A DNA stretch of 64,000 nt. Source: Leptodactylus fallax (lineage: Eukaryota; Chordata; Amphibia; Anura; Leptodactylidae). The DNA lies in NCBI GenBank assembly GCA_947044405.1, contig CAMRHE010000354.1:1364001-1428000 (forward strand). The letters run 5' to 3'. This document shows, one piece after another, positions 54,520-64,000 of the stretch (positions are counted from its first letter, which is position 1; every line of letters starts with the position of its first letter). The notes beneath the pieces are model-generated. The model searched no databases, had not been told where the DNA came from, and saw only the letters and a list, made by a program, of their open reading frames with translations. A program made the translations under genes and the position numbers.

Positions 54520-57500
54520 CGTTCTATTTCTACTGCACATAATGCAGATTTTTTCCAGCATAGAAATTGACCTATGGTGCAGATTTTAAAATCTACAGCA
54601 TGTTGTGTAAAATCTGCATGTACGTGTATGAAAATCTGTACCAAAACCTGCAACAGTTGGTGTGGAATTTCCATGCAGATTTCCATGCATATACATGAGG
54701 ATTTTGGTGCAGATTTTCTGCACATAAACCCTGATCATGCCCATATACCGTCATTGCAGGTGAACCAGATATGATCCTACATAAGCTTGCTGCCATGAAA
54801 TGGGGTATTTTTTTCGGGTGATAGATATTGATGACCTATCCTTAGCATAGCTCATCAGTATCAGATTAGTGGGGTCCGACATGACACGCCACCACGATTG
54901 CCTATTCTTGGAAGCCCCTAGCACTGGAACTAACACAGACAATGGAGCCAAAGCAAAAGCTCCGCTCTCTGTGTAATGGCCATGCTGACTTACATGAATG
55001 GGAGTAGAGTTTCACATGGAGAACGGAGTTGTGCTCCACTGTCTTAGTTCCAGTGCCAGCTGATCCACGGAGGTGCCGGGTCTCAGACACCCAACAATCC
55101 AATACTGATAACCTACTCTAAGGACAGATGTTATACCTTGACTTGCACTCCATATAGAGTAATTTGGTGTCAGCAGAAAGGTCTGTTATGGCCATCAGTA
55201 AGAAAAAAAAATTTGGATAGATAGATAGATATGCAATTTTTGATTTTCAGAAAACATGGAATCCAGCCATTTTATGCAATATATGCAAAATCAGGTGACC
55301 CCTTCATTAGGAAGAAGTATACACAGTAGGCTTCCCCAAGATTCCAAACATTTTGGTCTTGTGACCTTATTCAGTGTGTACTTGTCCCTGGATTGGATCG
55401 CGGGTCACCATACATGAAGTATATATGCCATCAGTTTTTGAAAAAACATCACTGCAGTCTTCCAAAACCAGGAGTGGATCCAGCAATAAGAAGATGTACA
55501 TGGTCTTCCTTTTGAATCCACTCTTGGTTTTGGCTCCAAAAACAGCCCCAAAAACTGCATATGTGATTTCAGTCTCAGGCTGTATTGTCTTGTCACTAAC
55601 AAAATACATCCGAAACACATTAGAACGAGAGAGAGAGGCGATGAAGATGGTATTCTGAAAGTATTCCACAAGAAAAGGGGAACGAGTGCTGAGAAGTGTT
55701 ACAAAGTCATTCCTAAGACTTTTTTTTCCCGATCTCCAAAAAAGAAAGACTTGGAACAGTTCAGATCTTCCCAGGAGTGGTCAGATTGCTAAAATTAGTG
55801 CAAGGGCGCAGCAATGACACATCCAGAATTTCACAAAACAGCTAGAAGAAGAGCAGACACTACAGTATGAAAGAGGGGGCTCAAGAGAGTAGTCAGGAGG
55901 AGACCACCAGGACTAACATAAATGCTGGCATCACATCCGCAAAAAAAAAAAAAAAAAATCTGAATGTTCCCCAAGAATGTCCTAAATATTTGATGAAAAA
56001 ATCTAGCATTCCTCACACCACCAGTAGTCACACCCAGTGGTAGGATGGTGGCGTGAGGGGACACAGTACAGAGCTGATTTCCCTAATTTCTGTGCCAGTT
56101 AGAGAGTCTATCTCTATACCTCCAGCACTCTCAGAAAACATTTTAGTTAGTTAGTTCAGCCTGTGTCATATGGCAGGCAGTCATCCCGCGGCTGGGTCTC
56201 AGCACGAAACAAGCCCTGTTGCACCAGAGGAATAGTAGGAAGGACTGCTTCTGGGCTAAGGAACAGTCTACAGTAGACTTAGACTAGGGACTAGAGTTGA
56301 AGTCACCCACCAAGCCTGAAGGCCAAGAATGGCTGAAGTGCTAGATAAGAGAATGCTCTAGTAGCTGAACAAAGCTTGGTGCTGTCATCCTAGGAAGATG
56401 TCAGGCTCAGCAGACTAGGAGTAGCCCTTGGAGAGCAATACAATGCATCAGAGATGACCAGCAACAGAGTAGAAGGAATGGGAGGAGAGGGAGACTGCCT
56501 CCCCCGCCAACACGATACATGCTCAGAGCATAACGGCTGCAGAGCAGTGAAGACAAGGACGCAGACCAGGCCTGACAAAATGATAACTAGGTTTCAGATC
56601 CAAGCAAAGACCAGACTCAAGGAAGAAACCAAACTTGGCAAACAATGTTTAGTTCAGTAAACCACAGTGGGTGAGGGCATTGTGAGCATATGGTGGGTGC
56701 CTGAAACCTGTCAGCACCTTGTCATGATACAGAGGTTTCCCTGATGGAAATCCTAGCTCACATGTTACAACCTTCAAGTATCACATACAAATCTTACATT
56801 GGGAAGTCTGCAGACATAGCTCACAGCATACCGGCTCTGCATTGTGGAACAGCAGAGCCTGGTTTTGCGCTAGGATTCTGGTAGACACTACACATATGTA
56901 GCAGTGACTACAACTTTGCATCGGACATTTGTTTTTGGAGATGTTTTGGACTCCGACGTTTCATCTAAAATCCAGTGGAAAAAGTTAGTTGCACGTGCTA
57001 AGTGGGAATTCCCGTGCACGCCGAGGAATGTGGGAAGATTTCCAGCTCCATGTGGAAACTCTGTGTGGGTAGAGGCTGCATGAGAAATGGTTTCTGTAGT
57101 CAGATCTCTGTAGAGACTTCAACAAGTCATAAATACAAGAAAGGTTAGGGTGAGATGGGCCACCCCGAGCCAAAAACCCTTCCTTTGTAGATGAAATGTA
57201 ATAAGAGCCTCATCTAGAACAGGGGAGGCTTGTATACTAATACTGCCACCTATAAAATTACAGCCGGCAACCCAACTAAGATATTAAATCGTCTTCCCCT
57301 TCCTAGAAACAGAATGGTTTCCTAATACAAGAACAAAAATAACAACACTATATACATATACAGGCAAAAACGTACAGGGGGCGCACAGACTGATAAATTA
57401 GGGTGACAATGTATAGCCCTACTGCACGACTGTCATGCCATGGTGTGACGCTAATTGTTGCACTGTATAAAGTTCTGGGTGGGACATACTAGTTCTGGTG

Positions 57501-57713
57501 CAATGCTCCATGAGAATGGTATGCAAATTAGATCTCCTCCAGAAGGAAGGAAAACATCTCTCTACTGCCACCTATAGGTAGCCACCCTGTCGTGTTGAGC
57601 TGCCTAGTGAAATAGACATTGTTACCACAAGATAACAGGAAGTATTTTTAATTCTATAGCACATGTCACATAAGAGTGTGCTGTGATACTTTGTTGCGCA
57701 CGTTACACATTAC
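54520..57713. other. zglp1 intron, no exon seen
   Basis: The stretch holds tgcagattt / aaatctgca direct and inverted words (54540-54720), a tatccttagcatag dispersed repeat (54815-55130), and a ggagtggatccagcaataag repeat near 55480. Open frames lack domains. Confidence 0.45.
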
Positions 57714-57807
57714 CTGATTCCACAGGCATTACATAGCGGGGTCCCGTCCTCCGCATCTCTCCATAGTGGGGTTTTCTGTGTCTTACAAGATGCACAGCGC
57801 TTGTTCT
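57714..57807 (-). CDS. zglp1: zglp1 GATA zinc-finger exon
   Basis: This 94-bp minus-strand exon has acceptor ttcctgcttag and donor ATC AG|gtaatg. It encodes [20 protein letters not shown] then [10 protein letters not shown]. That is a complete GATA-type finger of the form C-x2-C-x17-C-x2-C with the TPLWR loop. The finger continues into YKKYG in the last exon. The DAEDG in the loop is characteristic of ZGLP1-type fingers; classical GATA factors have a different loop. Its likely role is nuclear DNA- or cofactor-binding in germ-cell or gonadal gene control, from family knowledge. Confidence 0.92.
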
Positions 57808-57929
57808 CTAAGCAGGAATAATAGAAACAGACATTAGCTATTGGATTTATAATAACAGATCATGTCTGGTACTTACCGTCACCGATCACAAGGTTCTCTG
57901 GGTATAGCCAAACTGGGTTCTGACGCTGT

Positions 57930-59260
57930 TCTGTATGAATTTAGGGGTCTGGTCTGAGGTCTGGTTAATCTAGGGGTCTGAATTTATTATTAAGAGTCTG
58001 CGGGCTCTTCTCTGGGGTCGAAATTCATTTAGCGGTTTGGTCTAGGATCTGAATTTATATGGGGGTCTGTTATGGAGTCAAAGTAAATTTAGGGTATGGT
58101 CACACAGAGGAATTTGGCGCTTAATTTGAGGCAGATTCTGCCTCAAAATCAGCTCCAAATTCCATCTGACACCAGCCTCCATTCATTTCAATGGGATTCA
58201 GATGCTAATTTGTCCTCTAGCAGATTTTTTCAGTTAGCAGAAAGATAAGCGTCATGCTCGATCTTCAGGTAAATTCCGCCTGATAACTCCCAGTGAAGTG
58301 AATGGGAGGTAGAAAATACCACCTGGTAGGGGTAGAATTTGGACAAGCTTCAAATTCCTGAAACTGATTTTTCAGCTAGGAAAATTTGCTTTGTGTGAAC
58401 TGCCCCTTAGGCATCTGATCTGGGATCTGAAATTATTTAGGGATCTGGATTGTGGTCTAAAGTTATTTAGGGATCTGAAGTTACAGTATTTGGAAGTCTA
58501 GTCTGGGGTGTAAGTAAATTTAGGGGTCTGGTATGGATGAATCTAAGGGTCTGGTCTGTGGTCTGAATTCATGTAGGCATCTTTGAACTGCTTTAGGGAT
58601 CTGACCTGAGGTCTGAATTTATTTAGAGGTCTGGTTTGGATCTAAGGGGTCTGGTCTGGGGTCAAAGTAAATTTAGGGGTCTGGTCTTGGGTCTGAAATT
58701 ATTTAGGGGTCAGGATTGAGGTTTAAAGTTATTTAGGGATCTGAAGTTATTTGGGAATCTAGTCTGGGGTGTAAGTAAATGTAGGGGTCTGTCTGGAGTC
58801 TGAATTAATTTAAAGGTCTGGTCTGGGGTCCAAATTCATGTCGGTACTTTAGGGATCTGATCTGGGGTCTGAATTTATTTAGGGGTCTGGTTTGGCATCT
58901 AAGGGGTCTGGTCTGGGATCCGAGTTAATTTAGGGGTCTGAACTAATGTAGGATTCTCGGCTCGGATTTGAATGTATAGTCTGAGTCTAAATTAATTTAG
59001 GGGACTACTTTGGGGTCTGAATATATTTAGGGGCATGATCTGGGTCCCAATTTAATCCAAGACACTTTATTAACTCAGACAGTACTGTCTGGGTTAATAA
59101 AGTGTCTGGTGTCTAAACATAATTAAAGGTCTGATCTGGGGTCTGGGTCTAAATTGATTTAAGAATCTATGGGATCTGAGTTTATCTAGGGGTCTGGTCT
59201 GGACTAATTTAGAAGATCTGGTCTCGGGTCGGATATGATTTTGGGGTCTAGTCTAGCAGT
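57930..59260. repeat. Degenerate ~30-bp 'ggggtctggtctgggg' array
   Basis: Dozens of irregular units of gaatttatttaggggtc and tggtctggggtct fill this zglp1 intron segment. They are interrupted by a MITE at 58089-58410. A 48-bp palindrome with one mismatch (59060-59107, agacactttattaact arms meeting at agtact) sits near its end. Similar units occur at 5940-6080. Confidence 0.8.
58089..58410. mobile_element. MITE with ggtcacacagagg ends
   Basis: The ends agggtatggtcacacagagg and (inverse) aaggggcagttcacacaaag are imperfect inverted repeats, continuing as aaattt words. It is 322 bp, non-coding, and inserted in the surrounding tandem array. Confidence 0.65.
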
Positions 59261-59319
59261 CTGTTCTGGAGTCCTGTAGAGAATCGTCCTAGTTCGACCC
59301 ATGAGTATGCGATCATTAT

Positions 59320-59321
<2 letters not shown>

Positions 59322-59356
<35 letters not shown>
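59322..59356. repeat. (AT)n microsatellite
   Basis: About 17 uninterrupted AT dinucleotides are present, just upstream of the zglp1 basic exon on the minus strand. Confidence 0.95.
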
Positions 59357-59359
<3 letters not shown>

Positions 59360-59424
59360 GGTGTGATTATTAGACTTTAAGCATATTCATTGTTACCATA
59401 GACAAGGGTTGTGGACATACGTAC

Positions 59425-59528
59425 TGGAGGAGGACGCAGGCACCTGATCGTCTTCTGAGCCACTGGAAAGAGATGTTGACTTAAATCGGAGTCTGGATTT
59501 TGTGCCCTTTCTCTTACTTCTTCCTCGG
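59425..59528 (-). CDS. zglp1: zglp1 basic/serine-rich exon (predicted)
   Basis: This 104-bp minus-strand exon has acceptor ggattcttctcag and donor CA|gtacgt. The frame gives RGRSKRKGTKSRLRFKSTSL then SSGSEDDQVPASSS. Its entry phase fits the donor at 60854 and its exit (one base, A) joins the GATA exon to give Lys-Asn-Lys-Arg-Cys. The double phase match and the basic stretch next to the finger make it credible, although no start codon or database match supports it alone. Confidence 0.65.
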
Positions 59529-60020
59529 CTGAGAAGAATCCAGACAGTCAGTCCAGCTATTAACATACCATGCTTGCCAACACATAGTTTTTACACTTAT
59601 TTGTGCTTATTTGATTTACTATACGTTATATGCAACCTTCTAGATAACGCATATAGCACTGCACCATGTATGTGCTACTCAATGATGAGCTATATATTGG
59701 CTTGTGAAGGATATATATATGCCATACTATACATGCTGCACAATATACAACACCTATAATGGCTATAATGTCTATGGAAATAGCAGACCCAGCTGAGGTT
59801 GGCTCCTTCTCTCTTCCACGTGGGTGGAGTGAACTTTCCTAAAGCTGTCCATACACTTGAGCTAGTCAGCTGTTCCACCTAACTACTCCATATACATGCA
59901 TGCTCAGCTTGGATGAGTGTGCAGGTGATTTCAGTTGGGGGGTAGAGGAGACATTGCCATGGCTCATGTAGTAACATCTTATCTCCAGCAGGATATACAG
60001 ATGTAGCAGAGTTAAAAGGG

Positions 60021-60349
60021 TTATCCGGTTTCTAACATTGATGGTCTACCGGTACCAAGACAGCACGGTTCGCGGTATTGTTTACATACCGTGAGCCACA
60101 TTGCTCACTCGCCATACAAACTGTAGTGGTGAGTGTAGGTACTGCATAGATTTCAATGGGACGGCGCTGCAGTACCAGCTTCTACAGTATGTATGGTGAG
60201 TGAGCAGCGCGGCTCACAGTATATAAACAATACCACAAACCACACTCTTGGTACCATCGCCCTGTAGGGGTTCCGGGTGTTGGACCCCCGCAGATCTAAT
60301 ATTGATGGTCTATCCTAAGCATAGGTCATCAATGTTAGAAACCGGATAA
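60021..60349. mobile_element. Fold-back MITE with ttatccggtttctaac ends
   Basis: The ends ttatccggtttctaacattg and the perfect inverse caatgttagaaaccggataa are present. Further inverted pairs inside (acaaacaatacc-type versus ggtattgttta; gtgagtgagcagc versus attgctcactcgcc) make a long imperfect hairpin of about 329 bp. Confidence 0.85.
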
Positions 60350-60853
60350 ACCTGAAATTCTGCAATTAGTTAAACTGCTGCAGACAACAGAAACCTATGG
60401 AAAGTCATTGGAAAGTCGTGAGATAAGATATCATTCTGCAGCACTTTAACCAATTGTACAGTGCTGCGGAATATGTTGGCGCTATAAAAATAAAATTTAT
60501 TATTATTATTAACGCTGCTACATCTGTATATTGGGAATTTGAAATTCAACACGGCCAATTTTTTTTTTCCCCCAACATCTGACGTCAGGGGAGAGTTAGT
60601 AGACTCAATTCAGAATGCCACTTTCAGCAGACTGGCAAACCATCTCATATTGGGGCCTCTCAACTGTCCCTCAATGGCAGATTTTGGGGGGAGATAAGCC
60701 ACCAACATAGAAGTTTGGCAGTGACACGCCCCAGACAGTAAGCTCTATTATAGTGTTTGCATTTCTGACCCCCTCTTAATGGCCAAAGTAGTTTAACGGA
60801 GTTACCTCATTAGAAATCCTACAGTAAATCCCCCAATAATTTAGGTCTCGAAC

Positions 60854-61522
60854 CTGTAAAACGAAGTTAAAATGAGCCGACAGTCATCACACTTCTCCTC
60901 GAAACAAAGGTGCATCTGAAATTCAATGCCCTTAAAGGAGGGATCCTGTTTCTCCACTCCTTTGGTTGGTGTCCTTTGCTTTCGGGGGGGTCTTTCGGAC
61001 ACAAGTCGCATAATCTGTGGAGGTATTAAGTAAGGAAGACTCTCCAGTTCTATTTTCCCCTCTCTCCACAGATGATACTTCTCTTGAAGTACTCAAGCTG
61101 TTATCTTCAGACAATGGACCACCACTAATAATGGGGTTTTCCCGGTTGGAGTCCTGCACCTTACATGGAATGTCAGAATTTGGGATGTCATCTAGAGTCT
61201 TGGGATTGCCACCACCTCCATTCCTCCACTGTTGGTCGGTATCTTCTATCCTTAGATGAGGCCCTCCTAATTTATTCAGATTGGAACATTTCATATTGAT
61301 AAGATTCAAGAGCTCCATGGCGTTACCAGCCACGCCAGAAGAAGACTGAGCCATCCTATAAACATTCTGTACAGAAGGGGTCCGTAAATGATCTTCCATG
61401 GAGCCACTGCTCTTGGAGGCCTGGTCATCTTCCAGGTTACTCTCCATTTTTGGTAGCTTTCTCATGCTTTCCTCCAGTAAATAAATAATACTAGGGTGTT
61501 CAATTTTTGTCATACATGACAT
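60854..61522 (-). CDS. zglp1: zglp1 5' coding region (structure uncertain)
   Basis: From an ATG at 61522 the minus strand reads 177 or more codons of Ser/Asn/Glu-rich sequence (MESNLEDDQASKSSG, AMELLNLINMKCSNLNKLGG). That frame ends at a TAA at 60932. A second, +1-shifted frame carries RPPRKQRTPTKGVEKQD and LCFEEKCDDCRLILTSFYR to a donor at 60854 (TAC AG|gttcga). That donor fits the next exon's phase. Either a small intron (candidate acceptor after ctccacag at 61015-61020, donor AAG|gtgcag at 61160) joins the frames, or the C7 run at 60984-60990 has a one-base error. The start codon and any upstream exon are not certain. Confidence 0.6.
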
Positions 61523-64000
61523 TTTGTGTCCAATTTTTATGGAATTTTTGGTATGGTTTCTGGGTAGGCACCAAGTATCAACCTTGACCGAAAGGGGCCT
61601 TCAAAGAAAAAAAAAACAACATATGATTTAGGTTAGGCAGAAGACATACCGCATGTAAAAATATGGCTTCTAGCTGAAAAGAAAAATACTGGGTAATATG
61701 CACCATATAGGAGCTACAGAAGTTGACTAGGGCTATAAAATGATCAGTGCAGGTTGTGTTGGCCATATAATCTTGCACATGTCCATAAATTACAATCGCA
61801 TTCAACATCAATACTGACAAATATATAAAACTTTTGGAATACTTTTTAGGATAATTCTTTCCCTCTGCAGGCTCTGTATCCAATTCTCAGTTGTCCCGGA
61901 GCTGGTGGGTAGAGACTAGCTCCTATGATGTCTCCCATCTCTGTTTATGTCACTGGATTACTCCTCCCCCTTACTTGTAGACTTCTATGGATAGATGTAA
62001 CCTGACTCCTCTAAGAGCTGTCAGTCTGTCTTGGGAAACCAGGATGAATTCAGCAGAGATTTCAGATTGAGTAAGCAGTATAGAAGGCAGAAAAAAAAAA
62101 GAGTCAGGTACAGATGTAGCAGAGTTAACCCGAACTTCTGCAATTGGTTAAACTGATGGTCCAACTTTTTCGTCTGGCGGTTTCAGTTAAAAAGAGCAGA
62201 CACTGACGGACTCCATAGTGGTCAATAGGGTCCATCGGGCTCAGTTTGTATCTGCTATTTTAACAGTTCGTTTGTCTATTGCTCGAGTCCTCTGGCGGAC
62301 CAGAACAACGGATGCCCTGACACTAGTGTAAACCTAGCGTAAGATATATTACAAAGTTTCTAATATTATCTTGTACTACTGATTTACACAAAATTTGTTG
62401 AAAAGCTAGCTTTTACACAGAAGTCTACGGAGAGGGGGAGGAGGCGGCTGATAAATGATTTATTGCCTCATTTTGTACAGTGTTAGAGTCTTATGTTGAA
62501 GGTACAGCAGTGTCAGAAGAGTTAACACACTCACAGTGTAGCGGGTTGTAACAGCATTTATTTGTATCTTTTACAGCAGCCTCCTCCTCTGCCCCCTCCA
62601 TAGACTTCTATATGAAAAGTAACTCACTCAGTCTGATAAGTAGAAAAGGATACAGATTTCTTTAATAAGATATATTTCAAAGTATCTTATATTCATCTGT
62701 ACTATCCATTTATGAAAATTTCTGGTACATTTTAAGTCCCAGATAACCCCTGCAATGGTGTACCTGCAATACTGGAAAACCAATCAGCTGCAATAGGGCT
62801 AAGGGGTTATGGCCTCAGCTTTGAACAGTTCCTCAAAAACTAAATTTCTGCATGTGTCGCTTTCTGACTTTGATATTTACTGCAGCAAGAATATGCCATT
62901 TACTAGGACAGAGGGCCATTGTCATTGTACTATGGGGCCTTTCCTATATACACACACAGTGGAGAGAACACAACGAAGCTGACGTAATTACTGGGAAAAC
63001 CTCTGGCGTAAATGATGCAGGAAATGTACGTCAGATACAAGCAGGTGTACATGTCCCCCCAGGCTGCCCCACTGTGTGTACTGTGAGAAGCTTTTATTAC
63101 ACTGGACTATATAGCGAACAAACCTAGAAGGGAAGATGCAGGAACTACACACAGCCATAGTGTCTCTCCTGCAACAGCCTGTAGGGGGAGCTCACCGAAT
63201 AGGGATTTAGTTCAGTAGTAGCTGAATAAATCTGTATGCAGTGGGCTCCCCCTAGTGGTGGCTGCTGGTATCCAGAATTTTGTTATATACTGTATGAAGG
63301 GTGTCCACCAACCTGAAAGGGAGACTACCGACCAACACGAAAATTGCTTGAAACCCTTGTACGCTGTTACATTTTTGTGTAAACGAAAAAAAAATCTACT
63401 TTTAATGTATATGTAAATTAACTGTTTTGGGGCGTGGCCAAAACCACCAGGTTTTTACCTTTGGTCAGAACCTGTCCACCTTTATGTTAGGGGGCAGTAA
63501 TCAAATATAAGTGGGGTGAAGAAATTTAAGTGATGGTAGACTCCCTTTAATCCATCCCTGCCCCCAAAACTAAACAGATTTGCCCTTCTGGGGTCTGAGA
63601 AAGCGGAGTGATAGCCATGTTAGTTGTTACCCAGCTGTCCTGGAAAGAGATAACTGAGGAATGGTCTAATGTAAGTGTTTGTCCTCTGTACATTTTTGCC
63701 TTTGTGGCTACTTATAATCTTAGGATTGTGTACTGAGAACTATTATTAGACATCCTGACCTTTATCTTTATAATATTAATAAAAAAAAAAAAAAAAGATC
63801 TTGCATAAAACTTCTCAGTGTCATAAACAAGTCTGGATGTTTAGTTTGAAGGAAGCCCAAAAATAAGCCAAAAAATAAACTACGATAATACACGAGGGGA
63901 CCCTCGATTTACATTGATACCCCAGTAAAAATCGTCTTACCGTAATTCACAGCAATGTTTCCCTATGAAGGGAGAATTTGCTGGCAACCTTATAATTTTT
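61523..64000. other. Region upstream of zglp1, no gene seen
   Basis: A reverse-orientation copy of the gagagatcaggttaca-type repeat lies at about 61915-62035. An inverted gggggagctcac / ggctccccctagtggtgg pair is at 63184-63265. The frame at 61578-61883 begins at TTG, not ATG, and lacks a domain. The next gene of the mammalian order (FDX2) was not recognised before the window ends. Confidence 0.4.

Noticed and set aside
61578..61883. Minus-strand frame that might be a first zglp1 exon
   Set aside because: It begins at TTG instead of ATG, contains mostly hydrophobic low-confidence sequence, and shows no donor matching the next exon.

Overview
This window looks like vertebrate genomic DNA, most probably from a frog. 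The reasons are small phase-1 immunoglobulin exons separated by long introns, a Tc1/mariner, hAT-like and YR-retroelement load, and many short fold-back repeats. The species is not identified; 'frog' is inference. No rRNA, tRNA or CRISPR array was recognised.

Host genes. The window carries an ICAM-like cluster followed by zglp1. Gene A (1979-7400, + strand, 5' end outside the window) has one ICAM-type Ig exon, three tandem 261-bp Ig exons and a short hydrophobic tail exon. 'Gene C' (16001-17337, +) shows only a signal-peptide exon and a near-copy of gene A's tail exon, with no Ig exon between them. Gene B (33915-50545, +) has a signal exon, three Ig exons and a tail exon. None of the tails has a cytoplasmic domain, so GPI anchoring is likely. 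Tail-to-tail with gene B lies zglp1 (51949 to about 61522, - strand), recognised by a GATA-type zinc finger split across two exons. The order ICAM genes (+) then ZGLP1 (-) is the arrangement known from the mammalian ICAM cluster, and it supports both identifications.

Mobile DNA. 17939-27262 is a four-level nest: a hAT-like element holds a Tc1 element, which holds a Ngaro-like tyrosine-recombinase retrotransposon, which holds a pogo-like MITE. A broken Tc1 copy lies at 31283-32835. A Tc1 copy at 36334-37982 has an uninterrupted 340-codon transposase and about 205-bp near-identical ends. A fold-back element at 16190-17037 encloses a piece of a LINE reverse-transcriptase C-terminus. Many smaller MITE-like elements occur.

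Tandem repeats. A G-free 34-bp minisatellite fills about 10995-15175 and recurs at 33130-33640; each array lies upstream of an ICAM-like signal exon. Other arrays are at 956-1400, 6822-7045, 34884-35062, 41690-42310 and 57930-59260. The remaining intergenic and intronic DNA shows no further gene that I can support.
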